DNA of 64,000 nucleotides from Methylomicrobium agile (GTDB taxonomy: Bacteria; Pseudomonadota; Gammaproteobacteria; Methylococcales; Methylomonadaceae): the NCBI RefSeq assembly GCF_000733855.1, contig NZ_JPOJ01000001.1:1736001-1800000 (forward strand), read 5' to 3'. This document shows positions 18,172 through 26,636 of the stretch, in pieces. Numbering within the stretch: the stretch's first letter is position 1; every line of letters starts with the position of its first letter. Position numbers and translations under genes: made by a program. Under the pieces are notes generated by a model. It had not been told where the DNA came from. It was given only the letters and a program-made list of their open reading frames with translations, and ran no database searches.

Positions 18172-20640
18172 TTGAAAACATTACTCCCTTTTCCGGCAAA
18201 GGCCGCGGCGCTTCTTTTTTCCTGTCCATCGACTCTATTTGCCTTCGTGTTGGCCTGTATTATCGCCGGGCTTCCGAGTTTTGCCGGCACCGAACCGCAG
18301 CAGCCCTTGCGCGTGGGCTCTGAAATCGGCTTTCTCCCTTATGTCGATATCGATGATCAGGGGCGCGCGACCGGTTTCGCCGTCGAGCTGTTCGAGGCCG
18401 TTGCCTCTACTATGGATATTCCCATCGACTTTCATCCGGGACGCTGGGATACGGTCTGGCAGGGTTTGAAAACGGGCAAGCTCGATGCCCTGCCGTTAGT
18501 CGCGCACATGCCGGAAAGCGAAGGTCAGGTGGAGTTCACTAAACCGCATACGATCGGCTATGACAGCTTCTTCGTACGTAAAGGGCGTGACCCGATCAAG
18601 TTTATCGAGCAGGCACGGAGCTTGAATATTATCGTACTGCGGGCGGATGCCGCACATGATGCGCTCCGCAGCCGGGGTTTCGATCAGCAACTGGTACTCG
18701 TCGATAATCTGGCTGACGGCTTTCGCCTGTTGGCTTCGGGACAACATGACGCGCTACTGGCCCCGCAGCTGCAGGGCAATCAGTTACGGCATCGAATCGG
18801 CCTGGAAAGCATTATCGTGCCGGGCCCCCTGCTCAAGGAATACCGGCGGGAATTCTGTTTCGCCGTCCGTAAAGGCAATACCGAATTACGCGATCGTCTC
18901 GATCAGGGCCTTGCCATCGTCAAGGCCAATGGCGAATACGACCGGCTCTACCGGAAATGGCTGGGCATCAACGAGATCCCGACTTTTCCGGCGACCTACT
19001 TGGCTTGGGGCGTATCGGCCGCTGTCAGCCTGTTGGCATTGATGGGGCTGTGGACCTGGCAGTTGCGCCGCCAGGTGGCGCTAAGAACCCGAGAACTGAC
19101 TCAGGCCAACCAGTCCGCGCAAGCCGAACGTCAGCGGCTTTATGACGTACTGCAGGCACTGCCGGTTTACGTGGTACTGCTATCGAAGGATTATCGGGTC
19201 ATCTTTGCCAACCGTTTTTTCGAGCAACGCTACGGGAAAGCCCAAGGGAGGCCCTGCTATAAGTATCTGTTCAACCGTAATGCGCCCTGCGAAGTTTGCG
19301 ATACTTTCAATATATTCAAGACAGGGGGGCCACTGGACTGGCGTTGGAGCGGCCCGGACGGCCGTGATTACGAAATCCACGACTTTCCTTTTGCGGACAC
19401 GGACGGTTCGCCGATGATCATGGAAGTGGGCATCGACATTACGGAGGTGAATCGGGCGAGGCAGGCGCTAAGCGAAGCCAATGCGTCATTAGAGCGGCGC
19501 GTGGCCGAACGGACAGCCGAGCTGGCAAAGGCATGGCAGGAGGCCGAGCATACCCGTGATCTGTTGCAGATCACCATGGACAATGCTCCTGCCTTGATGT
19601 CCTACATTGACCGGGAAGGCCGTTACCAGCGCATCAACAAGAACTACTAACTGTGGTTCGGCTATACGGCTGAACAGGTGCTTGGGCGCCACATACGGGA
19701 CGTCCACGGTGAAGCCCTTTGGCAAACCGTTGAGCCTTATCTGGAGCGTGTTCTTACCCAAGAACGGATCGACTTCGAGTTCCAATCACTCTTTCACGAT
19801 GGGAACTTGCGCTGGGTTCATGGCACATACTCACCGGACGTCGACGCCGAAGGGCAGGTCCGCGGATTTGTAGGCCACGTGCTCAATATCACCGAGCGCA
19901 AGCAGGCGGAAGAGGCCCTCCTTCGGCTGAATGCGGAACTTGAGCGGCGGGTCCTGGAACGCACCGCCGAACTTCGGCGCAACGAAGAACAATTACAGGC
20001 GTCCCTGAATGAAAAGGAAGTGCTGCTGAAAGAAATCCATCACCGCGTCAAGAACAATCTGCAAATCATCGCCAGCCTGCTCCAATTGCAAGCGGATGCC
20101 CAAACCGACTCCGCTGTGCGCGAATTATTCCAGGACAGCCGGTGCCGCATCCGCTCCATGGCCTTGATTCACGAGCAACTCTACAAAAGCCAGGATCTGA
20201 AAACGATCGATTTCGCCGATTATGTGGAGCAATTGGTCAGCCACCTTCACCGCTCGTTTGCGCACACCATTCCCCAGGTCACGGTCCGCCTGGACATTCT
20301 TCCCTTCACGCAGGACATCGACCATGCGCTGCCGCTGGGCCTGATCGTCAATGAGCTGGTTTCGAACAGCTTCAAGCATGCGTTTCCCAGGCCGAGCGGC
20401 GGCGAAAAGCGAGAGATTTGGGTGACAATGGCGCAGAATGCGCCCGGCGGGCTGACGCTGGAAGTGGGCGATTCCGGGTGCGGCCTGCCGGACACTCTGA
20501 ATCTCGACCGCTCGCCCTCACTGGGCCTGCAACTCGTACAGAGCCTGGTCCTGCAACTGCATGGCCGGCTTACCGTCGAGCGCCGTTCGGGTGCAGTCTT
20601 TCGCATCTTCATTCCAGGAGAGAGAATTTTCTCCGGCTGA
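18172..20640 (+). pseudogene. SBP-PAS-PAS-HisKA_2 sensor histidine kinase interrupted by an in-frame TAA
   Basis: One continuous frame of about 822 codons is split by TAA at 19648-19650, giving parts 18172-19650 and 19678-20640. In order: an N-terminal hydrophobic segment; a periplasmic solute-binding domain (SBP_bac_3 type, about 40-265); a membrane helix near 280-300; PAS 1 (about 320-430); a coiled coil; PAS 2 that spans the stop (RINKNY, stop, [12 protein letters not shown]); a HisKA_2 dimerisation domain ([19 protein letters not shown]); and HATPase_c ([23 protein letters not shown]). GAA to TAA is the simplest change. The frame resumes with full conservation, so the mutation looks recent. 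The TTG start lacks a clear ribosome-binding site. Confidence 0.85.
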
Positions 20641-20661
20641 AACGGATATTCTCAATCATAC

Positions 20662-20742
20662 AGGGCCGTAGGATGCGGTGAGGAACGAACCGCATCGTTC
20701 GCGATTGATGCGGTTCCTATCGTCACCGCATCCTACGGCCCT
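20662..20742. repeat. large palindromic hairpin element (GTAGGATGCGGT type)
   Basis: AGGGCCGTAGGATGCGGTGA at 20662-20681 pairs perfectly over 20 bp with its complement at 20723-20742, and an inner stem (AACCGCATC with GATGCGGTT) extends it. The whole 81 bp can fold into one long hairpin. It lies just after the kinase gene and abuts the phosphate transporter remnant. It is best described as a REP or MITE-like element. Confidence 0.7.
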
Positions 20743-20883
20743 GCCGGCCATCGCGCCCAACAGCGCGTGCTTGGTCGAGACCGGAAAACCGAAACGGGTC
20801 GCCAGAATCATGAGGATGCCGCTGCCGAACAAGCTTGCGGCTCCTTTGAAATTATCGTTGGCGCCATTGGCATTGACAGCGAA
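20743..20883 (-). pseudogene. remnant of a Pit-type inorganic phosphate transporter gene
   Basis: The minus-strand frame reads FAVNANGANDNFKGAASLFG and then, after SG, ILMILATRFGFPVSTKHALL and GAMAG. Both are signature stretches of PiT permeases: the GANDNxKG motif and the FPVSTxHAL motif. In intact proteins they are separated by roughly 60-70 residues that are missing here. The fragment has no start and is flanked on both sides by palindromic repeats, so it is a shredded remnant and not a gene. Confidence 0.72.
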
Positions 20884-20965
20884 GATTACCGCACTAAAAG
20901 ACCTTCGAGGTTTTAAAAACCTCGAAGGTTTGATTTTATTTCTTTGCCTCAACATGGCTGACTAC
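20884..20965. repeat. 82-bp dispersed hairpin repeat, copy A
   Basis: Begins GATTACCGCACTAAAAGACC and contains the stem CCTTCGAGGTTTT with AAAACCTCGAAGG, then a conserved tail TTTATTTCTTTGC-TCAACATG ending TGACTAC. A second copy lies at 38619-38701. The two differ in the stem by T to A on one arm and A to T on the other, which preserves the pairing. It can fold into a terminator-like hairpin followed by a T-rich stretch. Confidence 0.7.
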
Positions 20966-21409
20966 CCGTTTGCCGAAAACGTCCAGATGCGCCCGACTGA
21001 GCCGGTAAATTTTCCTCCGGAGCGGCAGGGAACCAACCCGCTGTAGGGATAAAATCGTTGAATCCTCCCTTGGCCGCTTTCCCAATAGTCAACCCACATC
21101 AATGAGCGACGCCGGGAATAAAGCTGCCTCAAAACCGGCGGTTCCGCGGATGAACGCGCGCCTGACCGCGGAAACCCTGACTTTTAAGATGCAATCGGCG
21201 GTCTCGCCATTGTGAGCGAAGGAATTTCAGCCGGCTTTGAAAGTCTTACGAGTATTCGGGAATGAGCCTAAAAAAGGGAACGGTACGGAAGTTCTTCTGG
21301 CTTCGCAAAAAATTCAGTAAAATGCAGCTCCGTTCGTTGCGGGCGAATGTCTTGCGTCCACTGGCCGAACACGACCGACACTCATGCACTATCAGCAGGC
21401 GGCACTCTA
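20966..21409. other. intergenic region without a recognised gene
   Basis: This 444-bp stretch lies between the hairpin repeat and the next membrane protein gene. A 36-codon frame starting at about 21102 has no convincing ribosome-binding site or family resemblance. I see no RNA gene or clear promoter. Confidence 0.35.
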
Positions 21410-22186
21410 ATGTCAGCGTATAAGCAGCCCAATCGACAGCCTAGCGACGCGCAAAGAAGGTTTGCTTTTAGTAACATGGCAAGGCACAAGACCAATCGCT
21501 CCCTGCACGCGTTCTTGAGTATCGTCACGGCAGGCTTATGGCTGCTGGTGTGGCTGGCGATCAGCATTCACAATACCCGGCGGCGCAATCAGATCGCCCG
21601 CGAATACGGCTTGCCCACCGAAACGAACGTAGGCTTCATCATCCTCATTTTTCTCGCCTTGATTTCGATCGCCGGCTACAAAGTCTATTCCGGCCTGTCC
21701 AGCGGCAACCCTCCCGAAGCGCCCCTCGATGCGGCCATTGGACCGGCAACGCAACAGACAAAACCGGAAACGCGCTGGATTTACGCAAAAACGCACAGCC
21801 CCAACGGGCGCGGTTCGATCGTTACCGCCACCACTTATTCGCTGAACGAGATCGAATTCGGCCCGCCCTACGAGGGCAAACAGCGCGGCGTGCTGACCTT
21901 GCGCCAAAATTTCAACAATTCGCACGATGTGTATTTCGGACTGGAAAAGGGCCAATTCCTGTGCGATAACCGGGCTTGCGGCATCACCGCGCGGTTCGAT
22001 ACCGGCATGGTGCAATTTTTTGAAGCCACTCCGGCACAAAACGAAAACATGCCGGGAATTTATATAAGAAACGCGGATATCTTTATCCATTTTGCGGAAG
22101 TGTCCAATACGGTCACGATTACCGCCGCGTTTCTGGATCAGACCAAGCAAACCTTTCAGTTCGATGTCCATGATTTGAACTGGTAA
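21410..22186 (+). CDS. hypothetical membrane protein
   Basis: A 258-residue protein that I do not recognise. Residues 20-45 are basic, then two hydrophobic helices follow (FLSIVTAGLWLLVWLAI, about 36-52, and VGFIILIFLALISIAGYKVY, about 75-95). After them comes a proline- and charge-rich linker and a C-terminal soluble domain of about 120 residues (EFGPPYEGKQRGVLTLRQNF, then QFLCDNRACGITARFD). One Cys pair (CDNRAC) could form a disulfide if exported. The ATG at 21410 is chosen; the open frame begins 21 codons earlier. An alternative is Met23. Confidence 0.65.
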   Translation: MSAYKQPNRQPSDAQRRFAFSNMARHKTNRSLHAFLSIVTAGLWLLVWLAISIHNTRRRNQIAREYGLPTETNVGFIILIFLALISIAGYKVYSGLSSGNPPEAPLDAAIGPATQQTKPETRWIYAKTHSPNGRGSIVTATTYSLNEIEFGPPYEGKQRGVLTLRQNFNNSHDVYFGLEKGQFLCDNRACGITARFDTGMVQFFEATPAQNENMPGIYIRNADIFIHFAEVSNTVTITAAFLDQTKQTFQFDVHDLNW

Positions 22187-22321
22187 GATCGCAGCCGGTT
22201 CAGACCGATCTTGCCTTATTTCGTCCGGGATTAAAGAATGTAGTAAAGGTCCCCGCATCGTCGGGCTTGTGTTTCAGGGCTAAGAAAAAACGGGATGCCG
22301 TCCGCAAAGGAGACCGCCACT

Positions 22322-22993
22322 ATGCAAGAAGTCTTCGTATCGACCGGATTCGAATTCGGGTTTCTGTTTTGCATGCGAACGGAAAACGCGATCGATCCGA
22401 CCGTATTCAAACCGTTCTTCAACGACCTTCCGGTCGACCCCAACATCGAGGGCCATTACCGATATCGGAGACTGTCCCGGTTCAGGATTACCGACGACGG
22501 AATCATGAGGCTGCCCCACGGCTATCTGTTTCAGAGCAAGGACTATAATCCTTTGGTCGGCGACATCAGAAGGGAATTCGAAGAGCTTGACGACAAACTG
22601 GTCAAGCTGGACATGTTCAGCGCTCTTTTGCTGGTATTTCGGGATTTCTGCGCGCTTCGCCCCGGCGCCGAAATCGGTGTGCACCAGATCCGGACGACCT
22701 GTTCGCCGGAGAGTTTCGGCGACCCTGCCCCGGAAGGCATTCACCGGGACGGGACCGACTTCGTCTGCATTTATTCGATCGACCGGAACAATGTCGAAGG
22801 CGCGGAAACCCATTTGTACACGAGCGAGAGCGGAGAATCGTCGGTATTCAACAAAACGCTGTATCCCGGCGAACTGGTGCTGGTGAACGACCGCAGATTC
22901 TTCCATTATACGACGCCGGTGCATCCGGCCGGCGAAGGCAACGGCACCCGCGACGTGTTCGTGCTGACCTGCCCGAGTTTGCTGGTCGATTAG
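22322..22993 (+). CDS. 2OG-Fe dioxygenase family protein (BsmA/isoleucine-dioxygenase-like)
   Basis: A 223-residue protein resembling the 2OG-Fe dioxygenase family that contains amino-acid hydroxylases such as the isoleucine dioxygenase. Visible are a probable iron-binding HRDGTD (His-x-Asp), the family-like AEIGVHQIRTTCSPE, and a distal PGELVLVNDRRFFHYTTPV carrying the second His and leading to a GTRDVFVLT arginine region. The ATG at 22322 follows AAAGGAGA at the right spacing; an earlier in-frame ATG at 22295 lacks one. It is convergent with the cysteine-desulfurase-like gene. The substrate is unknown; free amino acids are the usual ones in this family. Confidence 0.82.
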   Translation: MQEVFVSTGFEFGFLFCMRTENAIDPTVFKPFFNDLPVDPNIEGHYRYRRLSRFRITDDGIMRLPHGYLFQSKDYNPLVGDIRREFEELDDKLVKLDMFSALLLVFRDFCALRPGAEIGVHQIRTTCSPESFGDPAPEGIHRDGTDFVCIYSIDRNNVEGAETHLYTSESGESSVFNKTLYPGELVLVNDRRFFHYTTPVHPAGEGNGTRDVFVLTCPSLLVD

Positions 22994-23156
22994 TCCCCGC
23001 CGATGGGTTTCGCTGGCGCTCTACCCATCCTATACCAGGCATGTTCAACGCTGTATGGATACTCATGCCTGCTGGAGAAGGGGCTTACCTTCTTGATCTA
23101 TCACTATGGAAAGCACTGTAGCCTAATATTGGGACAGCGCTGCCGTATTGCAAAGG

Positions 23157-24407
23157 CTATCCCTCAACAGTAATTTCCCGCAATGCCCTGAGCAGCCGTT
23201 CAATCTCGTCAGACGTGTTGTAAGCCAGCAGCCCGATGCGCAAAAAACCGCCGTCCGCCTCGACGTTCAGTTTTTCGGTGAGGCCCGGCGCGTAAAAATT
23301 GCCGTGCCAGGTATAAATGCCGCGATCGCCCAGTTCCTTCGCAACCGTATCGGGCTTTTTCCCGGCCAGCCGGACTGCGACCGTAGGGGTGCGCCAGGCG
23401 AAACGCGCGGGATCGGTAATGCCGTAAACGGTCAGTCCCGGTATCTTTGACAGTCCCGCCATCAATTGTGCGCATAACGCCCGCTCATACCGCCGGCTCG
23501 CTTCCAGCGCGGCGACGAGCGCGCCCCGTCGCGACGGGGACGGCGAGATCTGCTGGCCCAATTCGGCCAGATAATCGACGGTCGCCGTAAGTCCCGCCAG
23601 ACTCTCGTGGTTCAGCGTGCCGGTTTCCCAGCGTGAGGGGATCTCGTCGGGGGCGGGCAGCACCTTGCACGGACGCAGGCGGGTCAGATGTTGCTGCTTG
23701 CCGTACAGGACTCCGACATGCGGACCGTAGAATTTGTAAGCGGAACAGGCGAGAAAATCGCAATCGAGCGCATACGCGTCGATCGGCCCGTGGGCAGCGT
23801 AATGCACCGCATCCACGAAAACCCAGGCGCCGACCGCATGCGCCAGGCGTACCACCGCCGCCACGTCGTTGACCGTACCGACTGCATTGGACGCATAGCC
23901 GATCGCCACGACCCGCGTTTTCGCGTTGATCTTGCGCTTCAGGTTCTCCAGATCGAGCGTGCAGTCTTCGGGATGGATGTCCGCAACCCGGACGACCGCG
24001 CCGGCCTCCTCTTCCAGCGCCTTCCAGGGCGAGACGTTCGCGTAATGGTCGAGCCGGGTCACCAAAATTTCGTCGCCCGGATTCAGCTCGCGGCCGATCG
24101 CGCGGCTCAACGCAAAGGTCAGCGTGGTCATATTGGCTCCGAAAACCACCTCGTAAGGCTCGCAGCCGAGCAGATCGGCCGCCGCTTTCCGGGCCGAGGC
24201 AATGCATTTGTCCGTGCGCCGGCTGCTCGCAAAAGCCCCGTGCGCGTTGGCGTTGGAGAATATCAGGTAACGGGCCATCGCCTCGATTACGGAGCCGGGC
24301 ACTTGTGAACCGCCGGGGCCGTCGAAGAAAACGGGAATGCGCCCGTCAATCTCCTGAGAGAGCGCCGGAAACCGGGAGCGTACCCAAGCGGGGTCGAGAG
24401 AACGCAT
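23157..24407 (-). CDS. cysteine desulfurase-like class V aminotransferase
   Basis: A 416-residue PLP enzyme of the desulfurase-like subfamily that differs from SufS and IscS. Evidence: an N-terminal RFPALSQEIDGRIPVFFDGP and GGSQVP, an active-site stretch FVDAVHYAAHGPIDAYALDC, and the PLP Lys in FLACSAYKFYGPHVGVLYG. The open frame runs 213 codons further upstream, but that part crosses a dispersed repeat. The ATG at 24407 has GGAG 6 bases upstream and gives the usual N-terminus. It may act on cysteine or another amino acid; no Fe-S or tRNA partner is nearby. Confidence 0.87.
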   Translation of the reverse strand: MRSLDPAWVRSRFPALSQEIDGRIPVFFDGPGGSQVPGSVIEAMARYLIFSNANAHGAFASSRRTDKCIASARKAAADLLGCEPYEVVFGANMTTLTFALSRAIGRELNPGDEILVTRLDHYANVSPWKALEEEAGAVVRVADIHPEDCTLDLENLKRKINAKTRVVAIGYASNAVGTVNDVAAVVRLAHAVGAWVFVDAVHYAAHGPIDAYALDCDFLACSAYKFYGPHVGVLYGKQQHLTRLRPCKVLPAPDEIPSRWETGTLNHESLAGLTATVDYLAELGQQISPSPSRRGALVAALEASRRYERALCAQLMAGLSKIPGLTVYGITDPARFAWRTPTVAVRLAGKKPDTVAKELGDRGIYTWHGNFYAPGLTEKLNVEADGGFLRIGLLAYNTSDEIERLLRALREITVEG

Positions 24408-24554
24408 GCGAAACTCCTTGTTGCGATGCTGAGTTAACAGCTCTTGGACAAGTTGATAGGGTTTTCGTTTATCGCGGCAAAACAAAAAAGGGTAATCCAG
24501 CCGTTTCCCTTGAACAAATTCAAACTCGCCCGCCGCGCCACCAAAGCCCCTATC

Positions 24555-25060
24555 CAATGCCGTTAAGGATGCGGCTAAAAATAACTTCCCGACATGCCGC
24601 CTGCTCGTTCCTATTTTCAGTCGTAGGGTACGCTGTGCGTACCATGGAGTGATGAAAAGGTACGCACTCGGCAATTGCTCCTGCATCGCTCTATCTCCTG
24701 CCTCCGTGCAGTCGTCGGCAATTGCTCTGTCCTTAGACCACCCTTTAGCGGTGGCATTGCTCTCGATCGCATATTCCCGACACGATCTACCTCCCTCATC
24801 CCTAGGGCCCCGTACCTCCTGCATGAACGCCAGGGATGGCGTGAATGCAGAGATTGCACGACTGTAGGGATACAGGAGGTAGGGCAACGCAGGGAGCGGT
24901 TGTCGCGGAGCAAATCTCTGCCCGTGCAGTCGAGCGTACCCTACAGCGGTTTGTGCTCTTTGGGGGTGTAACCCAAACCGGCAAAGGGGGAATTCCGATA
25001 AGCGCGCGGCGAGGGAACGCGTGGAGGGCAGTGATGATCGGCCCAATCCTAAAGAGGCTT
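24555..25060 (-). repeat. dispersed palindromic element, copy 2, with internal insertion
   Basis: In reverse orientation this matches copy 1. The left block (CTTTAGGATTGGGCCGATCA on the minus strand) ends at about 25060, and the right block (GCGGCTAAAAATAACTTCCC on the plus strand) lies near 24570. The central inverted-repeat arms TAGGGTACGCTGTGCGTACC (24624-24643) and GCGTACCCTACAGCGG (24934-24949) are pushed apart by about 270 bp. That interior has its own palindrome, TACCTCCTG (24813-24821) with CAGGAGGTA (24873-24881). The element abuts the stop of the histidine kinase gene at 25060. The remainder of the 652-bp gap (24408-24554) shows nothing else. Confidence 0.62.
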
Positions 25061-26412
25061 TAGGGCAAATACACGCTCCAGCTCATCCCGCCCAGCGTCT
25101 TGCTCGGCATGCCCTCCAGCTTGCCATCCAAAAGTTCGATCAGGTCGCTGACCACCGCCATTCCGATGCCGTGCCCGTGAATGTTCTCGTCGGCGCGGAC
25201 GCCGCGTTTCAGAATCTCGCCGAGCTTCTGCTGCGGAATGCCGGGGCCGTCGTCCTCGATCAACAGGAACACCGCATAATTGCGGCGGTTCTTGCGCTGC
25301 TTCAGCGCGACCTGGACCCGGACCGTTTTCCGGCACCATTTGCTGGCATTGTCGAGCAGGTTGCCGATGATTTCGTAAAGATCGCCTTCCTCGTAATACA
25401 CCGGGCTCGCCTCGGGAATGTTCAGGTCGAACGAGATTCCCTTATCCAGATAAACCTTGGTCAATGAAGCGACCGTTTTGCGGATGATGTCCGAAACGTC
25501 GGAGGCGCCGACGGTCTTGCTTTCGCCTTTGGCGGCCGCGCGCTGCAACTGGTATTGGATAATCTTGTCCATGTAGGTCAGCTGCTCGATCACCGCGTCC
25601 TGATTGCCCTGAAACGAATGCGCGCAGCCGTGCAGAATCGCCAGCGGCGTCTTCAGGCTGTGCGCCAGATCGGCCAGGGTGTTGCGGTAGCGCTCCAGGT
25701 GCGCGCGCTCGCTGCTGATGAACGCGTTCAGGTTGTTCGCCAGTCCCTGCAGTTCGGTCGCATAATAATGGTCCAGGCGCGACCGCGTGCCTTTTTCGAT
25801 CGATTCCAGATCCCTGACGATCCGGCGCAGCGGCTTCAGGCTCCAGCGCAGCAGCGAAAACTGGATGAAAATCAATACCACGCCGATCACCAGCAGCCAA
25901 GTCCACAGCGTGACCGCAAAGTGCTTGACCTGCTGTTCGACGAAATCGCCGTCTTCGACGACGGTAAACAGGTATTCGCGTTCCATCCCTGTCAGGGTCT
26001 GCCAGATGACCCGGTAATGAAACGCGTAGCGGTTGCGTTTTTCACGGGTGAAAGCCGGCTCGCCCGGCGCCATGTCGGGGAGCGGCGGCGGATCGAGGCC
26101 GATCGCGGAAGGCGAGCTCCAGACCTGTTTCTTGTTCGTCTGCCGGATGAAGCCGTAGAGCCCCGAGCCCGGATTCATGAAGCGCGGGTCCTGCAGATTC
26201 TGCGAAACGGACAATTCGCCGTTGTCCTTCAGTTCGGCGGAAGACAAGAGGGAGTACACCTGCACCTGCAAGCGTTCCTTCAACGCTTCTTCGGCGCTTT
26301 CGCGGAAGCCCTGTTCGAGCACCACGGCGACCAGCGCGAAAAAGGCCGCCAGCACCAGGCCCTCGGAGGTCAGTAATCTAAAGCTTAGGGATTTGGCGCG
26401 TAGTGCATTCAT
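25060..26412 (-). CDS. orphan sensor histidine kinase, PhoQ-like
   Basis: A 450-residue membrane kinase. Two helices (about 14-32 and 165-185) enclose a PhoQ-like periplasmic sensor. A HAMP-like linker follows, then a HisKA with the phosphorylated His in LADLAHSLKTPLAILHG and HATPase_c with NLLDNASKW, EDDGPGIP and HGIGMAVVSDLI. PhoQ-type kinases sense envelope or divalent-cation stress. No response regulator gene adjoins it on either side: the TonB receptor upstream is divergent and a repeat lies downstream. Its partner must be encoded elsewhere or has been lost. Confidence 0.88.
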   Translation of the reverse strand: MNALRAKSLSFRLLTSEGLVLAAFFALVAVVLEQGFRESAEEALKERLQVQVYSLLSSAELKDNGELSVSQNLQDPRFMNPGSGLYGFIRQTNKKQVWSSPSAIGLDPPPLPDMAPGEPAFTREKRNRYAFHYRVIWQTLTGMEREYLFTVVEDGDFVEQQVKHFAVTLWTWLLVIGVVLIFIQFSLLRWSLKPLRRIVRDLESIEKGTRSRLDHYYATELQGLANNLNAFISSERAHLERYRNTLADLAHSLKTPLAILHGCAHSFQGNQDAVIEQLTYMDKIIQYQLQRAAAKGESKTVGASDVSDIIRKTVASLTKVYLDKGISFDLNIPEASPVYYEEGDLYEIIGNLLDNASKWCRKTVRVQVALKQRKNRRNYAVFLLIEDDGPGIPQQKLGEILKRGVRADENIHGHGIGMAVVSDLIELLDGKLEGMPSKTLGGMSWSVYLP

Positions 26413-26598
26413 TATCGGATGACGGTTGAGAATTAAAGGCTGATCGGTTTGTCACAGCGCTGTCGTCAGCGGGAATTCTATTTTAATCAAAATCGCGCCT
26501 CCGCCGCTTTCGTTCTTGATCATGAGACTGTTCGGGCGGGGCTGCGCTTTGGATGATCGGGCGATTGAAAGAATGGAAGTGCAGGGAGAATTTTTTGT

Positions 26599-26615
26599 AT
26601 GTTATAATATAACAT
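26599..26615. promoter_or_regulatory. Zur box overlapping an extended -10 promoter
   Basis: ATGTTATAATATAACAT is a perfect 17-bp palindrome that matches the core of the known gammaproteobacterial Zur operator (TGTTATANTATAACA). It contains TGTTATAAT at 26600-26608, an extended -10 element, so Zur bound with zinc would block the promoter directly. It lies 22 bp upstream of the TonB receptor ATG. Zinc-dependent repression is established for this motif in relatives; here it is inferred from sequence. Confidence 0.85.
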
Positions 26616-26636
26616 CACAACGGATGAGATGATTTG

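Noticed and set aside
21102-21214. A 36-codon plus-strand frame in the gap before the hypothetical membrane protein
   Set aside because: No ribosome-binding site, no hydrophobic or structured pattern, and no family resemblance.
24408-25046. 213-codon N-terminal extension of the cysteine-desulfurase-like gene
   Set aside because: It crosses a dispersed repeat, has no protein-like composition, and a good ribosome-binding site marks the ATG at 24407.
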